From NCBI RefSeq assembly GCF_025643255.1, contig NZ_CP087112.1, positions 2,480,001 to 2,544,000 of the forward strand: 64,000 nt of DNA, read 5' to 3'. Position numbers and translations under genes: made by a program. Numbering within the stretch: the stretch's first letter is position 1; each line of letters starts with the position of its first letter. The notes below the pieces were generated by a model. The model was not told where the DNA came from. It did not search any database and was given only the letters and a program-made list of their open reading frames with translations. Positions 8,381 to 17,349 of this stretch are shown here, piece by piece. This stretch comes from Halomonas sp. 7T (GTDB lineage Bacteria > Pseudomonadota > Gammaproteobacteria > Pseudomonadales > Halomonadaceae).

Positions 8381-11053
8381 TTAGCTGGTCAGCGGGTTGG
8401 GCTTGTTGGCATCGATGCCGTACTTCTTCAGCGCCTCGCCGACGTGCTTGCGGTCAAGCTCGCCCCGGTCGGCCAGCGCTTTCAGCGCGGCCACGGTGAC
8501 GAAGTAGCGGTCGACTTCGAAGAAGTAACGCAGCTTCTCACGGGTGTCGGAGCGGCCAAAGCCGTCGGTGCCGAGCACGGTGTAGTCATTCGGTACCCAG
8601 GCACGCACCTGATCCGCGTAGAGTTTCATGTAGTCGGTGGAAGCAATCACCGGCCCATCGCGGCCTTCCAGGCATTTCGTGACGTGGGGCTTGTTGGCCT
8701 CGGCGTCCGGGTTTAAGAAGCCTTCACGCTCGAGCAGCAGCGCTTCGCGGCGCAGCTCGTTAAAGCTGGTGACGCTCCAGATGTCGGCGCCAATGCCCCA
8801 GTCGTTGGCCAGAAGCTCGGCAGCGGCTTCGACTTCGCGCAGGATGGTGCCGGAGCCCATCAGCTGCACGCGGCCGTTGTCGCCCTTCGTTTCGTTGAGC
8901 AGGTACATGCCTTTGATGATGTCGTCCGCGGGCACCGTCTCCAGGGCGGGCTGCTCGTAGTTTTCGTTCATGACGGTGAGGTAGTAGAAGCAGTTCTCTT
9001 TGTCGGTGAACATGCGCTTCAGACCGTCTTGAATAATCACCGCGACTTCGTGGGCGTAGGTCGGGTCGTAGCTGCGGCAGTTGGGGATGGTGGAGGCCTG
9101 AATCAGGCTGTGGCCATCCTGGTGCTGCAGGCCTTCGCCGTTGAGCGTGGTGCGCCCGGCGGTGCCGCCGACCATAAAGCCGCGGGCTTGCAGGTCACCG
9201 GCGGCCCAGGCTAAGTCACCAATCCGCTGGAAGCCGAACATCGAGTAGTAAATGTAGAACGGCAGCAGGGTGACGTTGTTGTTGCTGTAGGACGTCGCCG
9301 CGGCAATCCACGCGGACATGGCGCCGGCTTCACTGATCCCCTCTTCGAGAATCTGGCCTTTCTGATCCTCGCGGTAGAACATGATCTGGCCTTTATCGAC
9401 CGGCTCATACTTCTGCCCTTCGGAGGTGTAGATGCCGAGCTGGCGGAACATGCCCTCCATGCCGAAGGTACGCGCTTCGTCGGGGATAATCGGGACGACG
9501 TGCTTACCGAGTTTCTTATCCTTCACCAGGCCGTTGAGCACGCGCACAAACGCCATGGTGGTGGAGACTTCACGGCCTTTGGAGCCGCCCATTTGCGAGG
9601 CAAAGGTTTTGTCTTCGAGGCTGGGGATCTCTAGCGCCTCAAAGTCGCTGCGCCGGCTCGGCAGGTAGCCGTTTAAGCGCTCGCGCTGCAGGTGCATGTA
9701 CTTAAGCTCGGGGGAGTCCTCTTCCGGCTTGTAGTAGGGCACCTCTTTGAGCTGTTCGTCGGTGAGCGGAATGCCGAAGCGGTCGCGGAATTTACGCAGC
9801 GCTTCGTACTCCATGCTCTTGACCTGGTGGGACTCGTTGGCGGCTTCGCCGTCGCCGCTGCCCATGCCGTAGCCTTTGACGGTGTGCGCCAGGATGACCG
9901 TGGGCTTGCCGTTGGTTTGGTTAACGGCTTCGTGGTAGGCCGCGTAGACCTTGAACGGGTCGTGGCCGCCGCGGTTGAGCTTCCAGATATCCTCGTCGGA
10001 GAGGTCTTTGACCATCTCTTCGGTTTCGGGGTACTTACCGAAGAAGTGCTCGCGGGTGTAGGAGCCGCCGTTGGCCTTGTAGTTCTGGTACTCGCCGTCG
10101 ACCGCTTCGTCCATGCGCTTTTGCAGGACGCCCTTCTTGTCTTTCTCGAACAGCGGGTCCCAATGACGGCCCCAGACCACCTTGATGACGTTCCAACCGG
10201 CGCCGCGGAACACGCCTTCGAACTCGTCCATGACACGGGAGTTGCCGCGTACCGGGCCGTCCAGGCGCTGCAGGTTGCAGTTGATCACGAAGATCAGGTT
10301 GTCGAGGTTCTCACGACCGGCCAGGGAAATCGCGCCCAGGGATTCCGGCTCGTCGCACTCGCCGTCGCCCATAAAGCACCAGATCTTACGGTCGTGCATG
10401 TCTTTGAGCTCACGGTGATGCAGGTACTTCATCACGTGGGCTTGATAGATCGCCTGAATCGGGCCCAGGCCCATGGAGACGGTGGGGAACTGCCAGTAAT
10501 CCGGCATCAGCCACGGGTGCGGGTAGGACGAGAGACCATCGCCGTCGACTTCGCGACGGAAGCGGTCCATCTGGTCTTCGGACAGGCGGCCTTCCAAATA
10601 AGAGCGCGCGTAGATACCCGGCGCGACGTGGCCCTGGATGTAGATCAGGTCGCCTTCAAAGTCGCCCTTGGGGGCGCGGAAGAAGTGGTTAAAGCCCACG
10701 TCATACAGCGTGGCGGACGACATGAAGCTGGCAATGTGACCACCGAGCCCTGGGTTCGCGCGGTTGTTGCGAATCACCTGGGCGATGGCGTTGTAGCGAA
10801 TCAAGGAGCGAATGCGACGCTCCATAAACAGATCGCCGGGCATGGGGGCTTCGCGGTGAACCGGAATGGTATTACGGTGCGGGGTTGTCACCGAGAAGGG
10901 TACCTTCATCCCATCCCGACGCAGGCGATCCGCCAGGCGGGTCATCAGGTAACGGGCACGATCTTCGCCCTCACGATCCAGTACCGATTCCAGGGAGTCC
11001 AGCCACTCCGTGGTTTCGACCGTATCGAGATCTTCTCTTGTCTCCAGACTCAT
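8381..11053 (-). CDS. aceE: Pyruvate dehydrogenase E1 component, homodimeric type
   Basis: AceE decarboxylates pyruvate with thiamine diphosphate and reductively acetylates the E2 lipoyl groups. The 890-residue length and continuous homology-like features match the homodimeric E1 of gammaproteobacteria. Visible motifs include the thiamine-binding GDGECDEPES and the downstream NCNLQRLDGPVRGN, and HTVKGYGMG. The N-terminus LETREDLDTVETTEWLDSL is the segment that docks onto E2. A GGAGAG ribosome binding site lies upstream of ATG 11053. It is the first gene of the aceE-aceF unit; no lpd follows here, so E3 is encoded elsewhere. The 418-bp upstream gap carries repeated TGTAG/CTACA motifs that probably control the unit. 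Confidence 0.97.
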   Translation of the reverse strand: MSLETREDLDTVETTEWLDSLESVLDREGEDRARYLMTRLADRLRRDGMKVPFSVTTPHRNTIPVHREAPMPGDLFMERRIRSLIRYNAIAQVIRNNRANPGLGGHIASFMSSATLYDVGFNHFFRAPKGDFEGDLIYIQGHVAPGIYARSYLEGRLSEDQMDRFRREVDGDGLSSYPHPWLMPDYWQFPTVSMGLGPIQAIYQAHVMKYLHHRELKDMHDRKIWCFMGDGECDEPESLGAISLAGRENLDNLIFVINCNLQRLDGPVRGNSRVMDEFEGVFRGAGWNVIKVVWGRHWDPLFEKDKKGVLQKRMDEAVDGEYQNYKANGGSYTREHFFGKYPETEEMVKDLSDEDIWKLNRGGHDPFKVYAAYHEAVNQTNGKPTVILAHTVKGYGMGSGDGEAANESHQVKSMEYEALRKFRDRFGIPLTDEQLKEVPYYKPEEDSPELKYMHLQRERLNGYLPSRRSDFEALEIPSLEDKTFASQMGGSKGREVSTTMAFVRVLNGLVKDKKLGKHVVPIIPDEARTFGMEGMFRQLGIYTSEGQKYEPVDKGQIMFYREDQKGQILEEGISEAGAMSAWIAAATSYSNNNVTLLPFYIYYSMFGFQRIGDLAWAAGDLQARGFMVGGTAGRTTLNGEGLQHQDGHSLIQASTIPNCRSYDPTYAHEVAVIIQDGLKRMFTDKENCFYYLTVMNENYEQPALETVPADDIIKGMYLLNETKGDNGRVQLMGSGTILREVEAAAELLANDWGIGADIWSVTSFNELRREALLLEREGFLNPDAEANKPHVTKCLEGRDGPVIASTDYMKLYADQVRAWVPNDYTVLGTDGFGRSDTREKLRYFFEVDRYFVTVAALKALADRGELDRKHVGEALKKYGIDANKPNPLTS

Positions 11054-11212
11054 AGAGGTCTCTCCGAATGACGATAAATGACAATGAGCCCCGCTAACCC
11101 ATGGGGCCTGGGGCAGCTGCGGTGTTTAGCCACCACAAGCCAATAAACAGCCGACGCATGTGCGCCGTGCAGGGGTTTTCGTTCTACATTCAATGAGCTA
11201 CATGCTTTTAAA

Positions 11213-11227
11213 TGTAGTAAAGCTACA
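11213..11227. promoter_or_regulatory. Candidate operator TGTAG-N5-CTACA, proximal
   Basis: The sequence TGTAG-TAAAG-CTACA is a perfect 5-bp inverted repeat with 5-bp spacer, about 160 bp upstream of the aceE start. Extra CTACA half-sites occur nearby at 11184 and 11198. The form suits a dimeric regulator. It does not match the E. coli PdhR site as I know it, and the regulator is unknown. Confidence 0.45.
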
Positions 11228-11386
11228 AAAATGTCGTAAAAGTTAGCCTTTTGTATATGCGAAGATACCGCAAAGTCGTCACTCTGCCAATTCCAACACG
11301 CGGGAAAAGTCTATCGAAAACAAACTACTGCACCGCAACATAAGAAAAATTCTATGCTTTAGTCGCAGCTAATTGGCGCGCAAAAA

Positions 11387-11401
11387 TGTAGCCAAACTAC
11401 C
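11387..11401. promoter_or_regulatory. Candidate operator TGTAG-N5-CTAC, distal
   Basis: TGTAG-CCAAA-CTACC repeats the proximal site with one mismatch at the last base and the same 5-bp spacer, 174 bp further upstream of aceE. Recurrence of the same geometry in one intergenic region supports a real binding site for a single regulator. Confidence 0.4.
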
Positions 11402-11471
11402 GTTTGTTTTACTTGCAGGTGAAGTACTTAATTAATTTTCCAACGTTCCTAAGCCTATTTATAAAACAACA

Positions 11472-12047
11472 TTACAGCACGCTCTTTGGCTCTAGCTGCT
11501 GGTAAAAATAAGCCCAATCAAACGTTGGACCGGGGTCCGTTTTTCTTAGTGGGGCGACATGCGCATGACTGGTAATGCGCGATCTATCCAATAATGGGTA
11601 GCGCAACATCAGCCAATGGGACACAGCCACCAACGTTTGATACTGCGCCTGAGTGAAAGGTGTTAAGTCATCACCTTCCAGCTCTATGCCCACTGAGAAA
11701 TCATTTAATGCGGTTCGCCATTCGTGTTGGCGCCTGTCCCACCAGCGTGAACGCCCAGAATGCCAAGCGCGATGATCCGTATCAACAAACTGTACACAAT
11801 GTCCATCGCGACGAATTAAAAAGTGCGCGGAAACGCGCAGGTGAGCAATCTCCGCAAAAAAAGGGTGCTCGTCCGGTACTAATTGATTGGTGAACAGCGC
11901 TTCAATCGCACCACCGCTAAACTGGCCTGGCGGAAGGCTAATCGCATGAATCAACAGCAGCGATACCTCATTGGTTGGCCTGCGATCGTAGTTTGGCGAT
12001 GCCACCTGTCTCGCCGTTTCCCAGCCACCAGTGGTTTCATTATTCAT
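11472..12047 (-). CDS. ampD: 1,6-anhydro-N-acetylmuramyl-L-alanine amidase AmpD
   Basis: AmpD cleaves the lactyl-amide bond of anhydromuropeptides in the cytoplasm during peptidoglycan recycling; its loss derepresses AmpC where an AmpR/AmpC system exists. The longest ORF starts at 12176, but ATG at 12047 (or GTG 12050) follows an AGGAG site and gives 191 residues, the family length. Zinc ligands are visible as H34 in LLIHAISLPP and in the C-terminal SHAHVAPLRKTDPGP segment (His and Asp), with the acidic FSVGIELEG motif between. It is divergent from nadC, sharing about 78 bp of control region, an arrangement also found in Pseudomonas. Confidence 0.93.
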   Translation of the reverse strand: MNNETTGGWETARQVASPNYDRRPTNEVSLLLIHAISLPPGQFSGGAIEALFTNQLVPDEHPFFAEIAHLRVSAHFLIRRDGHCVQFVDTDHRAWHSGRSRWWDRRQHEWRTALNDFSVGIELEGDDLTPFTQAQYQTLVAVSHWLMLRYPLLDRSRITSHAHVAPLRKTDPGPTFDWAYFYQQLEPKSVL

Positions 12048-12086
12048 CACGGGCACACGCTCCTCTACGTTGACGCTGACTTTCAC

Positions 12087-12092
12087 TATAAT
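12087..12092 (+). promoter_or_regulatory. Candidate -10 box of nadC
   Basis: A perfect TATAAT at 12087-12092 lies 33 bp before the nadC ATG. The nearest -35-like TTGACG (12070-12075) is only 11 bp away, too close for a standard promoter, so an upstream activator or a weak -35 near 12064 would be needed. Confidence 0.4.
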
Positions 12093-12125
12093 GCGGTTCA
12101 CACTTGATGACGCCCAGAGACCCCC

Positions 12126-12980
12126 ATGCATTATCAAAACGCACTTGCCGAAGAGATCCGTTCCAGCGCCGCGCACCTGTTGGCCGAAGACGTTGGCCCA
12201 GGCGATATTACCGCGCAGTTAATTCCTGAGAACCAGTGGGCCACCGCTAAAGTGATATCCCGAGAGACAGCGGTGCTGTGCGGCGTCGCCTGGGTGGATG
12301 AAATATTTCGCCGCTTGGATAGTCGTGTCACCCTGCGCTGGCAAGCGGCAGATGGGGACACGCTCGTTGCAGAGCAATGCTTTTTAGAGCTGGAAGGCCC
12401 CGCCCGCAGTCTGCTCACCGGCGAACGCGCCGCGCTTAACGTCCTGCAAACGCTCTCCGCCACGGCAACGGCAACACGCCGTTACGTCGACTTAATTGAA
12501 GGCACCGGTGTCCGTTTACTCGATACCCGTAAAACGCTACCCGGCATGCGACTTGCCCAGAAGTATGCGGTTACCTGTGGCGGCGGCCATAACCACCGTC
12601 TCGGTTTATGGGATGCGTTTTTAATCAAAGAGAATCACATTGCTGCTTGCGGGGGCATCCAAGCTGCCGTTGCACAGGCCCGCAAGCTGGCAAGCGATAT
12701 TCCCGTTGAGGTGGAAGTGGAGACCTTTGAAGAACTCGATCAGGCATTGGCCGCCGGCGCCGATATTATTATGCTCGACAACTTCGCCTTGGAAGATTTG
12801 CATGTTGCAGTGGAAATTAACGGCGGCCGCGCAACGCTGGAAGCATCTGGCAATGTGGATGCGACGACCTTAAAAGCCATTGCTGACACAGGCGTAAACT
12901 GCATTTCCAGCGGCGCCCTGACCAAAGACGTGCAGTCCATCGACCTCTCCATGCGGATTACCCAAACCTTTAACGTCTAA
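12126..12980 (+). CDS. nadC: Nicotinate-nucleotide pyrophosphorylase (carboxylating)
   Basis: NadC converts quinolinate and PRPP to nicotinate mononucleotide with release of CO2, the third step of de novo NAD synthesis. It is 284 residues, a standard length. The N-terminal [11 protein letters not shown] motif, [13 protein letters not shown] (PRPP/quinolinate-binding Arg and Lys residues), [16 protein letters not shown] and [12 protein letters not shown] are all present, as is the C-terminal LEASGNVD. The gene is divergent from ampD and ends 5 bp before the convergent GNAT gene. nadA lies about 8 kb away in this window; nadB is not here. Confidence 0.97.
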   Translation: MHYQNALAEEIRSSAAHLLAEDVGPGDITAQLIPENQWATAKVISRETAVLCGVAWVDEIFRRLDSRVTLRWQAADGDTLVAEQCFLELEGPARSLLTGERAALNVLQTLSATATATRRYVDLIEGTGVRLLDTRKTLPGMRLAQKYAVTCGGGHNHRLGLWDAFLIKENHIAACGGIQAAVAQARKLASDIPVEVEVETFEELDQALAAGADIIMLDNFALEDLHVAVEINGGRATLEASGNVDATTLKAIADTGVNCISSGALTKDVQSIDLSMRITQTFNV

Positions 12981-12985
12981 CCCGC

Positions 12986-13513
12986 TTAGGTTTCCACCGC
13001 GTTTAACGGTTTTGTCATGCGGTAACGTTTTAGCCGCTCACCGCTACGCTCAACCCACTGCTCGCCGTGGTCGTTAAACCCTCGGCGAAGCAACCGCTCA
13101 TAGAGCACCAAGCTGGCTTCAATTTCCACATGGGATTGGCCCTGCTCCAACAGGAGGCGCTCGGCGTGAATCAGCAGCGTCGTGCCAATCCCCCGCCCGC
13201 TCAGCGAAGGCCAAACGTAGAGCGTTTCGATACGCCCGGTGGTTAAACCCAGCTCTAAAAAGCCCACACAGCGTCCGTCGCAGGTTGCCACCAAGGTGGT
13301 ATAAAGTGCCTGGCGAGCAGCCCAAGCGCTCGCTTCCCGTGGCAGCGCATTCGCCCAGGCACGGCGCTCGCTCAGGTCATAATGCGTGGCGGCTCCCTGC
13401 ATCACTGCGTGATAAAACACCTCAGCTTGATCGGCAGCGTCTCGCGCTAAACCCGCGCGATATACGATACGCGTCTTCGAGGCAGGCGCTTTAGACTCTT
13501 CCATTTTCGTCAT
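12986..13513 (-). CDS. GNAT family N-acetyltransferase
   Basis: This 175-residue protein has the GNAT fold signature: a VGFLELGLTTGRIETLYVWPSLSGRGIGTTLL stretch in which the acetyl-CoA binding R-G-x-G-x-G/T pyrophosphate loop is seen as GRGIGT near residues 119-124, followed by the helix of motif A. Start is ATG 13513 with GAGG 6 bp upstream; a second ATG three codons later is possible. Substrate cannot be told from sequence. The gene converges with nadC across 5 bp and is divergent from trmO, sharing about 116 bp of upstream sequence. Confidence 0.8.
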   Translation of the reverse strand: MTKMEESKAPASKTRIVYRAGLARDAADQAEVFYHAVMQGAATHYDLSERRAWANALPREASAWAARQALYTTLVATCDGRCVGFLELGLTTGRIETLYVWPSLSGRGIGTTLLIHAERLLLEQGQSHVEIEASLVLYERLLRRGFNDHGEQWVERSGERLKRYRMTKPLNAVET

Positions 13514-13629
13514 GCGTTACCTCTGAGCTGTTGAGCTATCGTTCGGTGCATCATTCAAGCAGGCTTAGGCCATTGAGCTGCTTTATACTACGCCCACTAC
13601 TTCTCAATCTACCCTTACAAAAGGCAATC

Positions 13630-14370
13630 ATGATGGATGACGGCCCGCACGGCGAACACTTTTCGATCACGCCCATTGGCTATATCGAAAGTGACTACCC
13701 CGATAAATTCGGTGTTCCCCGCCAGCCAGGGCTAGCGCCCGACGCTCATGCTAGCCTCGTACTGATGCCACCTTACAACGACCCGCTTACTGTGCGCGGC
13801 TTAGAAGACTTTAGCCACCTATGGGTCTCGTTTATTTTCCACCAAAGCCCGACACGTTGGACGCCATTAGTGCGTCCACCCCGCTTGGGCGGCAATCGTA
13901 AAGTGGGCGTGTTTGCCAGCCGCAGCACCCACCGGCCGAATCGGTTAGGCCTTTCGCTGATCGAACTAGGTAACGTCGACACATCTGACGGGGTGCGCCT
14001 GCAGCTTGTAGGCTGCGATTTAATCAGCGGCACCCCCGTGGTCGATATTAAACCCTACCTACCTTGGGCAGAGGCAAAACTCGATGCAAAAGCAGGCTTT
14101 GCGCCGCATGCTCCCGACCGGCTTTCCGTGTGTTTCAGCCAAGCCGCCCAGATAAGCCTCGCCGCCCGGACCGACGGCATATCACTCCACGCGCTCATCG
14201 AGCAGGTGCTGGGGCAAGACCCACGCCCTGCCTACCAGCGCAATGGCGCCAGCGAGCGTACTTACGGCGTACGGCTGCGGGATGTCGATGTAAAGTTTCG
14301 CGCTATTATAAAACCAGGTGCTAAAAACAGTGCCACCACCTTAGAGGTGGTGGCAATCGACCCATTTTAG
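13630..14370 (+). CDS. trmO: tRNA (adenine37-N6)-methyltransferase TrmO
   Basis: TrmO (formerly YaeB/TsaA-like) uses SAM to methylate N6 of t6A37 in tRNA-Thr(GGU). ATG 13630 (or 13633) is taken as start: AAAAGG lies just upstream and the preceding 33 codons look random. The product is 246 residues. The beta-barrel methylase domain shows ITPIGYIESDYPDKFG, LRVRPP-like TPLVRPPRLGG, GVFASRSTHRPNRLGLS and DIKPYLPWAE, all typical of the family; the C-terminal domain follows. The last codons double as the antisense terminator of the convergent purC. TsaB, which acts earlier on the same nucleotide, is also encoded in this window. Confidence 0.93.
   Translation: MMDDGPHGEHFSITPIGYIESDYPDKFGVPRQPGLAPDAHASLVLMPPYNDPLTVRGLEDFSHLWVSFIFHQSPTRWTPLVRPPRLGGNRKVGVFASRSTHRPNRLGLSLIELGNVDTSDGVRLQLVGCDLISGTPVVDIKPYLPWAEAKLDAKAGFAPHAPDRLSVCFSQAAQISLAARTDGISLHALIEQVLGQDPRPAYQRNGASERTYGVRLRDVDVKFRAIIKPGAKNSATTLEVVAIDPF
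14321..14355 (-). terminator. purC terminator embedded in trmO coding sequence
   Basis: Arms 14331-14341 and 14345-14355 form an 11-bp stem with a 3-nt loop. On the minus strand the stem is followed by CTGTTTTTAG, a proper T-tract, 28 bp past the purC stop. The hairpin lies entirely within the last codons of trmO on the other strand. Confidence 0.75.
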
Positions 14371-14382
14371 GCATAGCTATCG

Positions 14383-15099
14383 CTATGCGGGAAAGGTAAT
14401 CCCCAAGCGGCGACCCACTTCTTCGTAGGCTTCAATAACGCCCCCCAACCCCTGGCGGAAGCGGTCTTTATCCAGCTTCTCGCGGGTGTTGGCATCCCAC
14501 AAGCGGCAGCCATCTGGGGAGAACTCGTCACCCAACACCACCTCACCTTTGAACACACCAAACTCAAGCTTGTAATCCACCAGGAGCATATCGCCCTCAG
14601 CAAACAGCTGTTTGAGGATGTGGTTCACTTTAAAGGTTAGCGCTTTCATTTTTGCCAGCTGCTCGGGAGTCGCCCAGCCAAAGGTTTCCGCCAGCGACTC
14701 GTTAATCATCGGGTCGCCCTTCTCATCGTTTTTCAAAAACAGTTCAAAGGTCGGCGGGGTCAGGGCAATGCCCTCTTCAACGCCTAAACGCTTAACCAGG
14801 CTGCCAGCAGCGATATTACGTACAACACACTCAACCGGGATCATCTGCATTTTTTTAACTAAGCTTTCGTTGTCAGAAAGCTGCTTTTCAAAATGCGTAG
14901 GGATTCCCCCCTCTTCCAAGCGCTGCATAATGAACGCATTGAAAATGTTGTTCACCATCCCCTTACGGGCTAACGCCTCTTTCTTTTTGCCGTCAAAAGC
15001 GCTGGTATCATCACGAAAGTGCAGTACCAGTACGTCAGGGTCGTCAGTGGTGTAAACAGATTTTGCCTTACCGGCATAGAGCTCTTGGCGCTTTTCCAT
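14383..15099 (-). CDS. purC: Phosphoribosylaminoimidazole-succinocarboxamide synthase
   Basis: PurC joins aspartate to CAIR with ATP hydrolysis to form SAICAR in purine synthesis. The 238-residue protein starts [20 protein letters not shown], typical of the bacterial monofunctional enzyme, and carries [18 protein letters not shown], the LVDYKLEFG metal/substrate motif and [14 protein letters not shown]. Length is as usual. It is the last gene of the conserved minus-strand series dapA-bamC-purC; bamC ends 31 bp upstream. A terminator for it lies inside trmO. Confidence 0.97.
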   Translation of the reverse strand: MEKRQELYAGKAKSVYTTDDPDVLVLHFRDDTSAFDGKKKEALARKGMVNNIFNAFIMQRLEEGGIPTHFEKQLSDNESLVKKMQMIPVECVVRNIAAGSLVKRLGVEEGIALTPPTFELFLKNDEKGDPMINESLAETFGWATPEQLAKMKALTFKVNHILKQLFAEGDMLLVDYKLEFGVFKGEVVLGDEFSPDGCRLWDANTREKLDKDRFRQGLGGVIEAYEEVGRRLGITFPA

Positions 15100-15130
15100 G
15101 GGGACTCCGAAAAGGGTGCAGCATTAAAAA

Positions 15131-16132
15131 TTAACGTAAATAGCCGGAGACACGCTCAAGCAACTCGCGCTGATCATCGGCACTCAAGCGACGCTCGCTG
15201 GCATTGATCGCACGTAGTATGGTCTGGTCACCATTCGGCTGCAGAGCTAGGCGAATTTCCTGAGACATACGGCGCACATCTGGGCTAAAGACGATTTGCA
15301 GCGGGTTGCGACCACGCTCGCTTTCCGTCATATATTCAACTAAGAACTCATAGTTTTCCGCAGAGGTGTCAAGTAAATCACGCTGGCCTTCAACGCTAAA
15401 ATCGAGCGCCAAATAGTGATTTAGCTCGGCCCAAACACGGTCAACAGGCTGGGGTATCACTACTTGCCACTCGTCGTCTTGCTGACGTATCTGTAGCGTT
15501 TGCTGACTGGCCAAGCGCTGAGCTGTCCACGAGGAGGATGCACTGGCGCTCGCGCTGCGCGCACCTAAGTACTGCTCTAACGCGTCAAGGCAGTTGGCCT
15601 GGGTTTGCCCGCCTTGCTCGCAGCGGACTTCACTGCTGCCAGCACGTAACGCGCTTTGCAAACGCAGCGTCGCCTGAGAGGTTTCAATAACGCCTTGGTT
15701 GGCATTACTCTGCTGCACGCCTAGCTGGCGGCTGCGTGCAAAAGCTTCTAACTGCGGCCACACGGCACCGGTTTCAGCGGCGATGACTAGCCACGACTGA
15801 TTACCTACCTGACGGCGCTCCACGTAATCGGGCTCTAAACCGCTCCCCACCGTCAACGACTGCGGTGGCGCGATGTCGGCCGCGCTCTCAATCCGCGTGC
15901 CTTGGGTCGCGGCTTGTGGCACTGGCATGACATCACGATAACGCTGGGTATTACGAGTTTCAGGCAGCACTAAGGGCGGGGCAGGGGCAGCTTCGGTGTA
16001 ATCCAGGTTACGATCGTGGTAGTAACCATCTCGCGCGCAGCCAGCAAGCGCAACCGCCGTTGCCAGTGCCAGCGGTATCCATTTAAGCACGCGTTTCTCA
16101 AGCACAGGTTTTTTAAGCACAGGGCTCATCAA
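15131..16132 (-). CDS. bamC: Outer membrane protein assembly factor BamC (lipoprotein)
   Basis: BamC (NlpB/DapX) is a lipoprotein subunit of the BAM complex that folds beta-barrel proteins into the outer membrane. The 333-residue protein has a basic N-terminus, a hydrophobic signal and a lipobox LAGC with the lipidated cysteine at C32; residue 33 is Ala, with no Asp+2 retention signal. The central and C-terminal helix-grip domains are recognisable only in outline, e.g. RVWAELNHYLALDFSVEGQRD near residues 235-255. Identification rests on lipoprotein features, size and location between dapA and purC, the fixed place of bamC in gammaproteobacteria. Confidence 0.88.
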   Translation of the reverse strand: MMSPVLKKPVLEKRVLKWIPLALATAVALAGCARDGYYHDRNLDYTEAAPAPPLVLPETRNTQRYRDVMPVPQAATQGTRIESAADIAPPQSLTVGSGLEPDYVERRQVGNQSWLVIAAETGAVWPQLEAFARSRQLGVQQSNANQGVIETSQATLRLQSALRAGSSEVRCEQGGQTQANCLDALEQYLGARSASASASSSWTAQRLASQQTLQIRQQDDEWQVVIPQPVDRVWAELNHYLALDFSVEGQRDLLDTSAENYEFLVEYMTESERGRNPLQIVFSPDVRRMSQEIRLALQPNGDQTILRAINASERRLSADDQRELLERVSGYLR

Positions 16133-16158
16133 GCCACCTTAACAGTCAACAAATTAGA

Positions 16159-16187
16159 TACTCGGCGGGCCAAGGCAACGCCGAGTA
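16159..16187 (-). terminator. Hairpin between dapA and bamC
   Basis: TACTCGGCG (16159-16167) pairs with CGCCGAGTA (16179-16187) around an 11-nt loop in the 75-bp dapA-bamC gap. The following minus-strand bases are TCTAATTTGTTG, not a clean T-tract. It may be a partial terminator or an mRNA processing/stability element that sets the dapA to bamC ratio. Confidence 0.4.
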
Positions 16188-16207
16188 GCAAGGGGTATCG
16201 CGCCGTG

Positions 16208-17092
16208 TTACTCCTCTACAACGCCCGCAAGCTGCAGCGCCTCGCTGACGGTGCCATGGTACTTCTCCGACAGCCATGTCAGCGGCAGGCGAATACCCGC
16301 GTCCATATAGCCCATACGATGCAACGCCCACTTTACTGGAATCGGGTTGGACTCGATCCCCAAATTCGTATGCAGCGGCATCAGGCGCGTGTTGAGCTGG
16401 TGCGCTTTATCGGCATCACCCGCAATGGCTGCTGCACATAAATCGTGCATCGCTTGCGGGGCAACGTTGGCGGTCACGGAGATATCACCATGCCCCCCCA
16501 TCAACATAAAGTCACACGCCGTCGCATCATCGCCTGAGTAGAGCATAAAGCCACTGCCTTTCAAGCGATTGATTAGATCTTCGGCACGCTCAAGGTTCCC
16601 GGTGGCATCTTTTAGACCGATGATATTATCCACCTCGGCCAAGCGCAAAACGGTCTCGTTGTAGAGATCCGAGCAGGTGCGGCTGGGCACATTGTAAAGA
16701 ATTACCGGCAGCTTGCTGCCCTCAGCCACTGCCTTGAAGTGCTGGTAGAGGCCTTCCTGGGTGGGCTTATTGTAGTAGGGGCAAACCGACAAGCAGTAGT
16801 CAGCGCCCACTTCACCGGCGTAGCGCGCCAGCTCAACCGCTTCAGATGTAGCGTTGGCACCGGTGCCTGCAATGACAGGAATCCGGCCATTCACCTCTTC
16901 AACCACGCTACGAATCACGTCAAAGTGTTCAGCAAATGACATGGTAGTTGGTTCACCCGTGGTGCCCGCTGCGACAATGGCATCGGTACCGTTGTCGAGG
17001 TGGAAATTCACCAGACGACGAAGCGCCTCCCAGTCGATGTCACCATTGACCTTCATCGGCGTCGCCAGGGCGACAATGCTACCTGTGATCAT
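16208..17092 (-). CDS. dapA: 4-hydroxy-tetrahydrodipicolinate synthase
   Basis: DapA condenses pyruvate with aspartate semialdehyde, the committed step to diaminopimelate and lysine. The 294-residue protein starts [13 protein letters not shown]. The Schiff-base lysine is K161 (GLKDATG) and the catalytic tyrosine Y133 (ILYNVPSRT); the AAGTTGEP motif with catalytic Thr44/45 is intact. Length and numbering match the E. coli enzyme closely. It heads the dapA-bamC-purC unit and is divergent from bcp across about 257 bp. Confidence 0.97.
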   Translation of the reverse strand: MITGSIVALATPMKVNGDIDWEALRRLVNFHLDNGTDAIVAAGTTGEPTTMSFAEHFDVIRSVVEEVNGRIPVIAGTGANATSEAVELARYAGEVGADYCLSVCPYYNKPTQEGLYQHFKAVAEGSKLPVILYNVPSRTCSDLYNETVLRLAEVDNIIGLKDATGNLERAEDLINRLKGSGFMLYSGDDATACDFMLMGGHGDISVTANVAPQAMHDLCAAAIAGDADKAHQLNTRLMPLHTNLGIESNPIPVKWALHRMGYMDAGIRLPLTWLSEKYHGTVSEALQLAGVVEE

Positions 17093-17286
17093 CCGTTTTT
17101 CCTCACCTGCAAAATGTTGAAATCAACCAACCGCATGCGACGCGATAACGTACATAGCGCTAAAACGCAGCATTGACACGTTTAGGAGCATGGTCAGCCC
17201 CGCCCATAAACACCAAATGGTACTCAGGCGACCCAAGCCTGTACAGCGTAAAGCACAGTGAGTTTGCTTACCCTGGGCAATCAGCT

Positions 17287-17315
17287 TTGACAGGCGGGCT
17301 GCACTTGCGTGTAAT
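17287..17315 (+). promoter_or_regulatory. Sigma-70 promoter of bcp
   Basis: TTGACA (17287-17292), a 17-bp spacer and TGTAAT (17310-17315) form a near-consensus promoter 35 bp upstream of the bcp ATG. It is the best-matched housekeeping promoter I found in the window. Confidence 0.75.
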
Positions 17316-17349
17316 TCTTATTGAACGTTACCCCACATCAGGAGCTTAT

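Larger units (their letters stand above)
11054..11471. other. Long non-coding control region upstream of aceE
   Basis: This 418-bp gap separates aceE (start 11053) from the ampD stop (11472); both genes read on the minus strand. It is clearly more AT-rich than its flanks and I find no credible coding frame in it. It carries several copies of TGTAG/CTACA, two of them arranged as TGTAG-N5-CTAC inverted repeats (listed separately). It is therefore read as the promoter and operator region of aceEF. Confidence 0.6.

Noticed and set aside
9692..11071. 459-codon plus-strand ORF opposite aceE
   Set aside because: It is the antisense shadow of aceE, whose product is unmistakable; the shadow protein is Val/His/Leu-rich without domain features and lacks a convincing ribosome binding site.
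17190..17264. 24-codon plus-strand ORF upstream of bcp
   Set aside because: AGGAG lies only one base from the ATG, too close for initiation, and the Arg/Lys/Gln-rich sequence looks random.
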